Shown here: one piece after another, positions 39,604 through 47,990 of the stretch
Layout of the letters: each line of letters opens with the position of its first letter
How positions within the stretch are numbered: position 1 is the first letter of the stretch
DNA from: Massilibacteroides sp.
Lineage (GTDB): Bacteria > Bacteroidota > Bacteroidia > Bacteroidales > Tannerellaceae
DNA: 64,000 nucleotides
Reading direction: 5' to 3'
Assembly (NCBI RefSeq): GCF_028705895.1
Contig: NZ_JAQWCQ010000013.1
Location: 1 to 64,000, forward strand
Program-made: the position numbers and the translations under genes
Notes under the pieces: model-generated
The model's input: only the letters and a program-made list of their open reading frames with translations
Told to the model about the DNA's origin: nothing
Databases searched by the model: none

Positions 39604-40611
39604 TTATTTGTCGATGTATTCCGTTTTAAATATGTTGATCAATAAAAAAAACAAGGATAAGAGTAGAGGACCGAAAATGACTCCCCAAAAACCAAATAAA
39701 GATAGTCCCATGATGACACCAAATACCGTAATCAAAGGATGAGTGTCTGCTAACCTCTTTTGTAGGATAAAACGAATGACATTATCTATGTTTGTTAAAA
39801 TCACAAGAGCGTATATTAGCAAGCCAATAGCGCTAACCCAGTTGGACGTTAAAGCGAAATAGACACATAGCGGAACCCACACTATTCCTGTTCCCAGCAG
39901 TGGTATAATAGTGGCGAAGCAGGTGATGACACTAAACAATAAGGCACTTGGCACTCCAAATATTAAATATCCGATAAAAGCGAATACACCTTGAATAATA
40001 GCAAGTAAAGGTATCCCAATCGCATTAGATAACACTAATCGTTTTATTTCATCCATTACATGCGATTTGTTTTTGTCATTAAATGGTAGTAGAGCATAAA
40101 CATAACTCTCTAATTTTCGTCCGCTAATCAACATAAAGTAGAGAAAGAATATTAGTACAACAGAATTTACTACAATATTACTTACCTGTCCAATAAGGAC
40201 TTGAATCCCTCTGGTAGCATAACTTGTAATCGTTCCTAAGTTGCCCACACTTAATAAATCGTATCCTGTCTTTTCTTGTACAAGCGTAATGAATTGTTGT
40301 ACAAATGCAATCAAAGGGGCAATGTCTAAATTTACGTGCTTTATTTTCCCAAGCAACATCCATATGACCAGAAACGTAGGAATCAGAATGCATAAGATTA
40401 CTTCAGATATGACTAATAACGCTGCTCCTGTCTGATTGATTCTTTTCTTTTCCACAAGAAAAAACATCTGTTTCCTAAGAAGTACATACATGGTGAAAGC
40501 TCCTAACAGACCTGTAAAGAAAGGGCGGAATTGATTGAATAAAATAATTCCGATAAAAACAATCAATATAATTAAAGAGTATTTCCAATAATTTTCCTTC
40601 AATGTTGCCAT
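39604..40611 (-). CDS. AI-2E family transporter (PerM-like)
   Basis: 335 residues with about eight membrane segments, paired at the N-terminus (ILIVFIGIILF, LLGAFTMYVLL) and the family's C-terminal half (GIPLLAIIQGVFAFIGYLIFGVPSALLFSVITCFATIIPLLGTG). The family includes autoinducer-2 exporters and sodium/proton antiporters, so the substrate is open. It stands alone, divergent from the porin operon; a minus-strand TAGATTTG (40642-40649) may be its -7 box. Confidence 0.85.
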   Translation of the reverse strand: MATLKENYWKYSLIILIVFIGIILFNQFRPFFTGLLGAFTMYVLLRKQMFFLVEKKRINQTGAALLVISEVILCILIPTFLVIWMLLGKIKHVNLDIAPLIAFVQQFITLVQEKTGYDLLSVGNLGTITSYATRGIQVLIGQVSNIVVNSVVLIFFLYFMLISGRKLESYVYALLPFNDKNKSHVMDEIKRLVLSNAIGIPLLAIIQGVFAFIGYLIFGVPSALLFSVITCFATIIPLLGTGIVWVPLCVYFALTSNWVSAIGLLIYALVILTNIDNVIRFILQKRLADTHPLITVFGVIMGLSLFGFWGVIFGPLLLSLFFLLINIFKTEYIDK

Positions 40612-40777
40612 ATATGAATAAATATCAAAAGATTATTGAAGCAAATCTACAGTAAAAAATTGAATATAAATAGATCAAATAAAAAAATGGAATCTTTCTG
40701 TTGTTTCGTCTGAATTTTGACAACAACAGTTATATACGCTCTTTTGTTCATGTTTTTTTCTTTTTAATACTTATTTG

Positions 40778-40804
40778 TAGGTATTCTTCTTGTTTGAATA
40801 CCTA
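40778..40804. promoter_or_regulatory. 9-bp dyad, candidate operator of the porin/imelysin operon
   Basis: TAGGTATTC (40778-40786), 9 bp, GAATACCTA (40796-40804): a perfect inverted repeat ending 10 bp upstream of the -33 element. Position fits an activator or repressor site. It does not look like a standard Fur box. Confidence 0.5.
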
Positions 40805-40814
40805 TTATGTGCTA

Positions 40815-40845
40815 TTGTCAACTCTTTTGAAGCACTCTACTTTTG
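40815..40845 (+). promoter_or_regulatory. Promoter of the porin/imelysin operon
   Basis: TTG at 40815-40817, a 20-bp spacer and an exact TACTTTTG at 40838-40845. Transcription would start near 40852, so the translation start must lie downstream; this selects the ATG at 40864. Confidence 0.7.
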
Positions 40846-40863
40846 TTGAAAATATTTAAAGGA

Positions 40864-42174
40864 ATGAGAAAAATATCACAATTATTCACTTTGTTGTTTA
40901 TTCTCACGACGGCACTAACCGCACAGACAAATAAAACTCAGAAAAATGATGAAACATCGAACCCGATAACAAAAGCGTCCGGTTTGAGTCTTGGTGGTTA
41001 TGGTGAGGCAACATATAGTCGTAATTTTTATAGTGACAACGTCTTTCGTTACATGACTCCTGAAACATACAAAAATGATCCGGCTCATGGACGTTTTGAT
41101 TTACCTCATGTAGTCTTTTTTGTAGGATATGAATTTGGAAACGGTTGGAGAATGAATTCCGAAATCGAGTTTGAACACGGAGGTACTGAATCTGCTATGG
41201 AAATTGAACCTGAAGAAGGAGGAGAATACGAAGCAGAAGTAGAACGCGGGGGGGAAGTTGTTTTGGAACAATTCTGGATTGAAAAAACATTCAATAAGTC
41301 GTTTAACTTACGAATGGGACATATTATTGTGCCGATTGGGTTAACCAATGGCAACCATCTTCCCACACAATTTTTTACCGTATTCAGACCACAGGGTGAG
41401 CGAACAATATTACCTTCTACCTGGCACGAAACAGGAGTAAGCCTTTGGGGGAAAGTTGATAAATGGAGATATGAAGTACAAGTCTTAGGAGGCCTTGACT
41501 CAGAACTTTTCGGAAGTGATTCGTGGATCTCCGGAGCTTCAGCTTCACCGTATGAATTTAAAGTTGGTAATAAATTAGCGACTGCCCTGCGACTCGATAA
41601 TTATTCAGTTCCCGGTCTTAGAATGGGAGTGAGCGGCTATTATGGACAAAGTTTCAATAATGGAATAAAGACCACATCCAGTGATAAGTATAAAGGAATA
41701 AAAGGTGAAGTCATGATCGGAAGTTTTGATTTCGAATATAATAAACATAACTGGATTGCGCGAGGATATTTTGACTATGGACATTTGGGAGATGCGCAGA
41801 CAATATCTGTGTATAATCGGAACCTGCCCAATCAGTCCGCTTCACCACGTTCAAATGTAGCATCAGATGCACTTGCGACAGGTGTTGAAGTCGGTTATGA
41901 TATTTTTTCGCAAATAGCAAAAATGAAACAGAAAAAACAAAAACTCTACTTGTATGGTCGTTACGAGTTTTTCGATTCTATGTATAAGGTTTCAAAAAAT
42001 ATAACCGATCAGGATTGGTGCGGACGTCAGGTTCTTGTAGGAGGAATTAATTATTTCCCAATAAAAGATGTTGTTATAAAAGCGGAATATTCAGCCGGAT
42101 TAATGAGCTCTGCCTTTAAAAATGAGAACGCTATTAATATAGGCGTTGCTTATGCCGGGTTTTTCACAAAATAA
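40864..42174 (+). CDS. Outer-membrane beta-barrel porin-like protein
   Basis: 436 residues from the ATG at 40864 (MRKISQLFTLLF), chosen because the promoter -7 box overlaps the upstream TTG at 40843. A signal peptide ends near LTAQ. The body has alternating amphipathic strands and aromatic turns typical of a barrel (LGGYGEATYSRNFY, HGRFDLPHVVFFVGYEFGNGWRMNSEIEFEH), and ends with a strand finishing in Phe-Phe-Thr-Lys. An acidic loop (EIEPEEGGEYEAEVE) may bind cations. It leads the operon with imelysin and a di-heme oxidoreductase, so a role in iron or haem entry is inferred. Confidence 0.75.
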   Translation: MRKISQLFTLLFILTTALTAQTNKTQKNDETSNPITKASGLSLGGYGEATYSRNFYSDNVFRYMTPETYKNDPAHGRFDLPHVVFFVGYEFGNGWRMNSEIEFEHGGTESAMEIEPEEGGEYEAEVERGGEVVLEQFWIEKTFNKSFNLRMGHIIVPIGLTNGNHLPTQFFTVFRPQGERTILPSTWHETGVSLWGKVDKWRYEVQVLGGLDSELFGSDSWISGASASPYEFKVGNKLATALRLDNYSVPGLRMGVSGYYGQSFNNGIKTTSSDKYKGIKGEVMIGSFDFEYNKHNWIARGYFDYGHLGDAQTISVYNRNLPNQSASPRSNVASDALATGVEVGYDIFSQIAKMKQKKQKLYLYGRYEFFDSMYKVSKNITDQDWCGRQVLVGGINYFPIKDVVIKAEYSAGLMSSAFKNENAINIGVAYAGFFTK

Positions 42175-42209
42175 GGATTTAATAAACTATACAACTAAAA
42201 AATATAAAC

Positions 42210-43391
42210 ATGAAAAAGTACTTAAAATTGCCAGTTTATCTGGCCTGCATGGCACTGTCCGTTATTGGCTTTGGCTGTAGTGATGACGATGATGATCCGG
42301 TTGACGAAACTGATCCCAAAACGGAGGCCTTAAAACCAGTTGTGGAAAATTATGTAAATAATATTGTGATCGCGACTTATAATAAGTTAGCAGACGCGAC
42401 GATTGATTTGCAGGAAAAAATAGAAGCATTGAAGGCTGATAAAACAAACGCTAATCTTGAAGCGGCAGCAAATGCTTGGAAAGATACCCGTAAACATTGG
42501 GAATTGAGCGAGGCATTCTTATTTGGTGCTGTAGCTGATTTCGGAATCGATCCACACATCGATACGTGGCCTTTAGATGAAGTTCAATTCAAGAAACTAT
42601 TAGTAAATAAAGACTTCATGGAACAACTTGCCGGTGAAGACGGTGATGTATGGGCAAGCCAATATCTGGGAATATCATTATTAGGTTTCCATGGTATTGA
42701 AAATATTTTGTTTGCAGAAGGAGCTACTAAAGATGTTTCAATAATAACTGACGCAGAAATGGACTATGCTGTTGCCGTTGGTGGCGATTTAAGAAATCAA
42801 TGTGTTCGTCTTGAGGCAGCTTGGGCAGGACTTGATAATGTAACTTCGGCTAAACAAGCATTGATTGAAGAAAAGGAACTTGAAATCGGAAGAACATCCA
42901 GTGAAATGTCTTATGGAGAAGAGATGTTGAAAGCAGGTGAAGCGGGTAGTGGATATCGTACAGTGACAGCTGCTGCCACTCAGATACTTGAATATGCATT
43001 TGTTATTGCCGATGAGGTTGGTAATGTGAAGATTGGTACAGCTGCAAATGAAAGCGCCAGTGATGAAGATAAAAATTACATTGAATCTCCTTATAGCTAT
43101 AACTCTTTAGAAGATTTTAAAGATAATATTCAAAGCATCGAAAATGCCTATCTGGGAACAGCATATGGTGTATCGGGCGCTTCTGTCAGTGAATATCTTG
43201 CAGGTGTTAATGCCGACGCAGACAAAGCTGTAAAAGATGCTATCGCAGCTTCTTATGCAGCGATTGAAAAAATCCCATATCCTTTTGCGAAGAATTATAC
43301 TTCTGCTGAAGCAGACGAAGCTGTAACAGTAATTGGTGAAACTTTGGCTAATGCATTAACTAAAGCAAAATCAGCGCTTCTTGCAGAATAA
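42210..43391 (+). CDS. Imelysin-family (M75) lipoprotein, putative surface-exposed
   Basis: 393 residues. Lipobox ends at Cys23, followed by SDDDDDP; acidic runs of this kind direct lipoproteins to the cell surface in Bacteroidetes. The imelysin motif GxHxxE is GFHGIE, and the paired SEAFLFGAVADFGIDPHIDTWP region is present. Imelysins such as IrpA and the EfeO M75 domain bind iron or take part in its uptake; peptidase activity is doubtful for the family. It lies 35 nt after the porin gene. Confidence 0.87.
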   Translation: MKKYLKLPVYLACMALSVIGFGCSDDDDDPVDETDPKTEALKPVVENYVNNIVIATYNKLADATIDLQEKIEALKADKTNANLEAAANAWKDTRKHWELSEAFLFGAVADFGIDPHIDTWPLDEVQFKKLLVNKDFMEQLAGEDGDVWASQYLGISLLGFHGIENILFAEGATKDVSIITDAEMDYAVAVGGDLRNQCVRLEAAWAGLDNVTSAKQALIEEKELEIGRTSSEMSYGEEMLKAGEAGSGYRTVTAAATQILEYAFVIADEVGNVKIGTAANESASDEDKNYIESPYSYNSLEDFKDNIQSIENAYLGTAYGVSGASVSEYLAGVNADADKAVKDAIAASYAAIEKIPYPFAKNYTSAEADEAVTVIGETLANALTKAKSALLAE

Positions 43392-43425
43392 TGCAAAACA
43401 ACGTTTGATCATTTTTAGGATAAAT

Positions 43426-43462
43426 AAGAGGATGTTCAGGTAATTGATAACATCCTCTTTTG
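43426..43462 (+). terminator. Hairpin between imelysin and oxidoreductase genes
   Basis: AAGAGGATGTT (43426-43436) and AACATCCTCTT (43449-43459) form a perfect 11-bp stem with a 12-nt loop, followed by only a short T run. It could be an attenuator or 3'-end stabiliser lowering expression of the downstream gene. Confidence 0.6.
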
Positions 43463-43485
43463 AACATTTAAAGAAGATAGCGAGT

Positions 43486-45024
43486 ATGAAAAAAAATGGT
43501 GTATATATTTTAATCTCTTTTCTTGCTTTTCTGATTGCTTGTAGCGATGATGACAAGAAAGACTCGGGAGTTGATCCTGAAATAGAATTGAGTGAAGATT
43601 ATTATTCGGGAGGATTATTAGGTACTTTTTTCCCGGTAGATCCGTCTGTTCAGAAACCCGTATGGGAACATTTTACGTCAAGCTCATTTGAACAGCCAAC
43701 GCCAGCGGTAGAAGAAGCCGGAATGGATTTGGATTTTGTTTATGGAGAAGCATTTTTCGAAAAACAATTCAATGCCAATATTTCAGGTGTTCGTCACGGA
43801 CTTGGGCCTGCTTATGTACGAAGTGCTTGTATAACATGTCACCCTGGATATGGACATGGAAAACGCATGGATAGATATCGTGCGGATGATTACGGAAACG
43901 GATACTTGTTGGTTGTTGTCGATGAGGATGATAATTACGTAACCACCCTTACCGGTATGCCGCAAACAAAAGCTGTGTCTCCCTTTTTACCGCCGATTGA
44001 TGAATCGGGAATCAATATAGAGTGGAAGAATCATGTGGATGAATTTGGTAATACATTTCCTGATGGTGAAACATATAGTCTGATTTATCCGGAGGTGACA
44101 ATCGACAGATCTGCTTTTAATGTTCCTATGCCTGACGTATATCATGTTAAGTTAGAGGCAACGATTGGGGTGTACGGAACCGGATTGATTGACGCCATTC
44201 CTGATGATTCAATTATTGCACAATATCAACACGAGAAAAGCTTAGGATATACATTAAACGATGCTAAATATCAGCCGGAAAACTTTATTGTAGAGGTGGA
44301 CGGAACTTCTCATCCCGGACGTTATACTTACGGCTTGACTCGTGGTACGTTGCAAAATGGACCAGGTGCTAATGCGGTTTGGAATATAACGAATGTTACC
44401 CGCCCATCAAGAACCTATAATTATATGACTACCGCGTATGCTACTTCTATGTCTCAAAATAAAGACATTCAAGATGCTTTAGACTTGACAGAAAAGGAAA
44501 TCTATGACCAACTTATGTCTAAAGAACTTCCCGTTGAGCTTAGCGAAAAGGAATATGTACAGTTTATGATCTGGCATCGCGGGCTGGCTGTTCCGGCTGC
44601 CCGTAATTTAGATGACCCTACTGTACAGCAAGGAAAAGAGTTGTTTGCTCAAATCGGCTGTACCAACTGTCATAAACCATCCTGGACAACCGGACCTGAT
44701 GAATATACGGGTGATCCGCTACTGAAAGATAAATTACCCCGATACCCGTATCAGAAAATATGGCCATATACAGACCTTCTTCAACATCGTTTAGAAATGG
44801 TGAATAATATTCGTACCGGATGGTGTAGAACTACACCATTGTGGGGTAGAGGTTTATCTGAATTATGTACCGGAGCCGGAGATCATCTTCATGACATGCG
44901 TGCCCGCAATTATACTGAAGCAATCATGTGGCATGGAGGTGACGGTAAATACGCACGAGAAAAATATCGTAATTTGTCAAAAGCAGACAGGGATGCAATT
45001 GTTGAATTCCTGAAATCTATCTAA
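43486..45024 (+). CDS. Di-heme thiol oxidoreductase-like lipoprotein (DUF1111 family)
   Basis: 512 residues from the ATG at 43486; the frame opens earlier at a TTG inside the upstream hairpin. Lipobox ends at Cys19, then SDDDKKD, a surface-export type signal. Two haem c sites are seen: C115-I-T-C-H119 and C392-T-N-C-H396. The C-terminal block (TTPLWGRG ... HDMRARNYTEAIMWHGGDGKYAREKY) is that of the DUF1111 family. This family is repeatedly found beside imelysin genes, as here. Expected to be an electron-transfer or peroxidase-type haem protein. Confidence 0.87.
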   Translation: MKKNGVYILISFLAFLIACSDDDKKDSGVDPEIELSEDYYSGGLLGTFFPVDPSVQKPVWEHFTSSSFEQPTPAVEEAGMDLDFVYGEAFFEKQFNANISGVRHGLGPAYVRSACITCHPGYGHGKRMDRYRADDYGNGYLLVVVDEDDNYVTTLTGMPQTKAVSPFLPPIDESGINIEWKNHVDEFGNTFPDGETYSLIYPEVTIDRSAFNVPMPDVYHVKLEATIGVYGTGLIDAIPDDSIIAQYQHEKSLGYTLNDAKYQPENFIVEVDGTSHPGRYTYGLTRGTLQNGPGANAVWNITNVTRPSRTYNYMTTAYATSMSQNKDIQDALDLTEKEIYDQLMSKELPVELSEKEYVQFMIWHRGLAVPAARNLDDPTVQQGKELFAQIGCTNCHKPSWTTGPDEYTGDPLLKDKLPRYPYQKIWPYTDLLQHRLEMVNNIRTGWCRTTPLWGRGLSELCTGAGDHLHDMRARNYTEAIMWHGGDGKYAREKYRNLSKADRDAIVEFLKSI

Positions 45025-45039
45025 TTGATATAATTTGCG

Positions 45040-45086
45040 CAACCATACTGTTCGTCATTTATGGATGAGCAGTACGGTTGTTTTTA
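45040..45086 (+). terminator. Terminator of the porin/imelysin operon
   Basis: Long imperfect stem: CAACCATACTGTTCGTCAT pairs with ATGGATGAGCAGTACGGTTG (several G-U or mismatched positions), followed by TTTTTA. Confidence 0.75.
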
Positions 45087-45362
45087 TGTTCTTTTATACA
45101 TCTATCTTATTACTACATAGATATGGGTAGTATCGTATTTTTTTTACCTATTTTTTGTGATTGAAAAACAGCCCTGTTCAGACTAACTTTGCTGGTGATA
45201 TTTGAATAGAAGCACCAGACCATTCAACAATCATGGTCTTAATATGGTTCTTTGTACAAGATAGCTTTCACTAAAACAAAATAATAAGTAATAATTAGAA
45301 GAAGAACGTTTGTGGAAATAGTGTATCTTTGATCTGCAAGCGTAAAATGAGCAAGTTATATT
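45087..45362. other. Leader/promoter region of the hemerythrin-like gene
   Basis: This gap holds a promoter candidate (TTG 45161-45163, 19 bp, TAACTTTG 45183-45190), a 7-bp inverted repeat AGACCAT/ATGGTCT (45216-45222 and 45232-45238) in the implied leader, and a second -7-like TATCTTTG at 45324-45331 without a good partner. No coding frame is evident. Confidence 0.5.
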
Positions 45363-46055
45363 ATGTACAAAAAGGGAAACTACCGGGAAACCGATAAAAT
45401 GAGTGATTTGATATGTGAGAACTATCCAATGCTGCTTGTTATGAGTCGTTTTGGTATAGCACTTGGATTTGGAGAGAAGAGTATAGGAGAAGTATGCCGG
45501 CAGAACAATGTTGATAGCTGCACCTTTTTAAATGTCGTAAATTTTCTTTCTGATGATCATTCAACAACTATTCCTAAAGTAAGCACTTGTCTTTCACTTG
45601 AATCATTGATTACGTATTTGCATAACTCCCATGATTATTTTCTGAAATTCCGTTTGCCCCATATACGGGCTAAACTCTTAGAAGCGATTAGTAATTCAAC
45701 CGATGATGTAACGTTTGTTATTCGTCGTTTTTTTGACGAGTATGCGGAAGAAGTAAATAAACATATGCTATATGAAGAGAAAACAGTATTTCCTTATGTG
45801 AGATCTCTTTTATCAGGAGAAAAGAATAAGAAATATAATATTTCAATCTTCATGAAAAGACATGATCAGATAGAGTTAAAGATAACTGAGCTGAAAAATA
45901 TATTAATAAAATATTATCCGGGAGCCACAAACAATATGCTTAATAGTGTCTTGTTTGACATCTTCTCGACTGAGGAAGATTTGGCTTCACATAATCGGAT
46001 TGAAGATTCGCTTTTCATTCCGGCTATATTGGAGCTTGAAAAAACGCTTTCATAA
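45363..46055 (+). CDS. Hemerythrin-like protein with ScdA/YtfE-type N-terminal domain
   Basis: 230 residues. The N-terminal part (LICENYPMLLVMSRFGIALGFGEKSIGEVCRQNNVD) resembles the DUF542 segment of the YtfE/RIC di-iron proteins that repair iron-sulphur clusters. It is followed by a four-helix hemerythrin domain with candidate iron ligands in HMLYEEKTVFPYV, KRHDQIE and HNRIEDSLFIPAI. The domain departs from YtfE in length and spacing. The LuxR-type gene follows after 2 nt, so the two are co-expressed and probably work as sensor or effector plus regulator. A second ATG at 45399 is possible. Confidence 0.8.
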   Translation: MYKKGNYRETDKMSDLICENYPMLLVMSRFGIALGFGEKSIGEVCRQNNVDSCTFLNVVNFLSDDHSTTIPKVSTCLSLESLITYLHNSHDYFLKFRLPHIRAKLLEAISNSTDDVTFVIRRFFDEYAEEVNKHMLYEEKTVFPYVRSLLSGEKNKKYNISIFMKRHDQIELKITELKNILIKYYPGATNNMLNSVLFDIFSTEEDLASHNRIEDSLFIPAILELEKTLS

Positions 46056-46057
46056 GA

Positions 46058-46678
46058 ATGCCTAATATAAACCTTAAGATAATAATAGCAGAACCCTCTG
46101 CAATTATACGAGGCGGCCTCGAACTTCAGCTAAAAAGAATGGTCGGCTTTCGGTGTCAGATTGTTGAAGTCAGTGGATTTGATTCTTTACCTGAGTCACT
46201 ACGAATCAACAGGCCTGACGTGCTTATCGTCAATCCGGATATGATCGGCGGTGTTGCATTGGCAACTCTTAAGGAGGAAAGTGGCTCTCACTCGATGAAG
46301 TGTATCGCTTTAGTCTATTCTCTGTTTGAACATGTCAGAATGCGTGCGTATGACGAACAGATCAATATTTACGACAGTGTAGATGAGATCAGACATAAAT
46401 TAGAACGACTAAATACTGAAGAGCTTGTTCGGACAGAAGAAGCGGAAGAACAACAAATGTTGAGCACCAGAGAAAAAGAAATCGTTGTCTGTGTAGTAAA
46501 AGGAATGACAAATCGTGAGATAGCTGAAAGTCTGTTCCTTTCTACTCATACTGTCATTACGCACCGACGTAATATTGCCCGTAAACTCCAAATCCATAGT
46601 GCCAGCGGTTTGACTATTTACGCGATCGTGAATAAACTCGTTGAACTGAGTGATATAAAAGTCGAAAAAGACGGTTAA
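46058..46678 (+). CDS. LuxR-type transcriptional regulator with degenerate receiver domain
   Basis: 206 residues. The C-terminal half is a clear LuxR/NarL helix-turn-helix (LSTREKEIVVCVVKGMTNREIAESLFLSTHTVITHRRNIARKL). The N-terminal half has the length and strand pattern of a response-regulator receiver, but the phospho-acceptor position is Asn (PDVLIVNPDM where NarL has Asp) and the usual DD pair is EP (IIIAEPSAIIR). Phosphorylation is thus unlikely. Its partner gene encodes a hemerythrin-like protein, suggesting a regulator that works without a kinase, perhaps sensing oxygen, NO or iron through the partner. Confidence 0.87.
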   Translation: MPNINLKIIIAEPSAIIRGGLELQLKRMVGFRCQIVEVSGFDSLPESLRINRPDVLIVNPDMIGGVALATLKEESGSHSMKCIALVYSLFEHVRMRAYDEQINIYDSVDEIRHKLERLNTEELVRTEEAEEQQMLSTREKEIVVCVVKGMTNREIAESLFLSTHTVITHRRNIARKLQIHSASGLTIYAIVNKLVELSDIKVEKDG

Positions 46679-46724
46679 TCAGGGGGGGTTGTAAGTGCTT
46701 GAAAATCAGAATCATTTTTGGGGC

Positions 46725-46789
46725 AAAAATATAAAGGTTATTTTTGCAATTATATCCTTTATTTTTCCGAAAATAACCTTTATATTTTT
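46725..46789. repeat. 20-bp perfect inverted repeat downstream of the LuxR-type gene
   Basis: 46725-46744 (AAAAATATAAAGGTTATTTT) and 46770-46789 are perfect reverse complements with a 25-bp spacer; the spacer holds a third, degenerate copy (TATCCTTTATTTTT). As RNA it is a strong AT-rich hairpin with a T-rich 3' side and may terminate the regulator transcript, but its perfection and the third copy are more than a terminator needs. Confidence 0.7.
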
Positions 46790-46863
46790 TTTCTTATTCT
46801 GTGCAAAAAAATAACAACCGGTATTCCGGTTTATTTCCTCAAACGGCTATGACCTGAAAACAA

Positions 46864-46898
46864 TAAGGGCTTGAATAAACGAGTTACCCAAGCCCTTA
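46864..46898 (-). terminator. Terminator of the ROK kinase gene
   Basis: TAAGGGCTTG (46864-46873) pairs with CAAGCCCTTA (46889-46898) in a 10-bp stem; on the minus strand a short T-rich stretch follows. It is 18 nt past the ROK stop codon. Confidence 0.65.
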
Positions 46899-46915
46899 TA
46901 AAAATATAGGAATAT

Positions 46916-47878
46916 TTATTTAGCTTCCCATCCTAATGCACTGGCACCTAATACCGCTGCATCGCTTTCTTTTAATTGAGAGAATAATAGTTTTGTTTTT
47001 CCTTCAAATACTTTGAGCATGTTCTTGTTCATTGATGCCTTGATAGGATTCATGATCAAGTCTCCTGCCTTTGTTAACCCGCCAAACAAAATGATTGCTT
47101 CCGGGCTGGAGAATGCAACGAAATCTGCAAGAGCTTCACCTAAGATAGTACCTGTTGCTTCGAATATTTCAAGGGCAATCTTGTCGCCTTTTATAGCCGC
47201 ATCGAATACATCTTTAGAGGTAATTTCATCTGAGTCGATTTCTCGCAACAGACTGTCTTCTTTACGGATTTCCAAGTATTCACGAGCTGTACGTGCCACA
47301 CCGGTTGCTGAAGCATAAGCTTCAAGACAGCCATGACGACCACAACCACACAGACGACCGTTGTGACGACGCATAATCACGTGTCCTAATTCTCCTGCAA
47401 AACCATCGTGTCCGTAAACTAAATTGCCACCGATAACGATACCGCTACCAACACCTGTTCCAAGTGTAATAACAATAAAGTCTTTCATTCCACGAGCAAC
47501 ACCGTAAGTCATTTCTCCGATTGCAGCAGCATTCGCGTCATTGGTTAATGATACGGGAATTCCACCGACAGATTCACTGATTAATTGTGCCAAAGGAATT
47601 TTTCCTTTCCACGGCAGGTTAGGGGCAAATTCGATACAACCGTTAAAATAGTTTCCGTTAGGAGCACCTACACCTATTCCTTTAATTTTATCTTTACCGC
47701 CGGCCTGATCAATAACAAGGTTGAGTCCTTTTGCAAGTTCTGCAACATATTCGTTAACGTCATCATACTTGCCGGTTTTGATGGAACCACTGTATAAAAT
47801 AGTTCCCCTTGCATCAACAACACCAAACACCGAATTGGTACCACCTATGTCTATACCAACTACATAAGGTTTATCCAT
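46916..47878 (-). CDS. ROK-family glucokinase-like sugar kinase
   Basis: 320 residues, cytoplasmic. The ATP-binding phosphate motif GIDIGGTNSVFGVVD at the N-terminus, the catalytic Asp in SLTNDANAAAIGE, the LGTGVGSGI loop and the ROK zinc motif CGCGRHGCLEAYAS are all intact; there is no N-terminal DNA-binding domain, so it is an enzyme rather than a repressor. Glucose is the likely substrate. A minus-strand TATATTTG (47920-47927) with TTTG 16 bp further up may be the promoter. Confidence 0.92.
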   Translation of the reverse strand: MDKPYVVGIDIGGTNSVFGVVDARGTILYSGSIKTGKYDDVNEYVAELAKGLNLVIDQAGGKDKIKGIGVGAPNGNYFNGCIEFAPNLPWKGKIPLAQLISESVGGIPVSLTNDANAAAIGEMTYGVARGMKDFIVITLGTGVGSGIVIGGNLVYGHDGFAGELGHVIMRRHNGRLCGCGRHGCLEAYASATGVARTAREYLEIRKEDSLLREIDSDEITSKDVFDAAIKGDKIALEIFEATGTILGEALADFVAFSSPEAIILFGGLTKAGDLIMNPIKASMNKNMLKVFEGKTKLLFSQLKESDAAVLGASALGWEAK

Positions 47879-47990
47879 GATTTTATATTTTAGATTAATA
47901 ATGAGATTTTTCAGCCCAGCAAATATAATCGTTATAAATATAACAAACCATAGGAAGACTGATAAAAAAGTAGAAAACCGAAATCTAACG

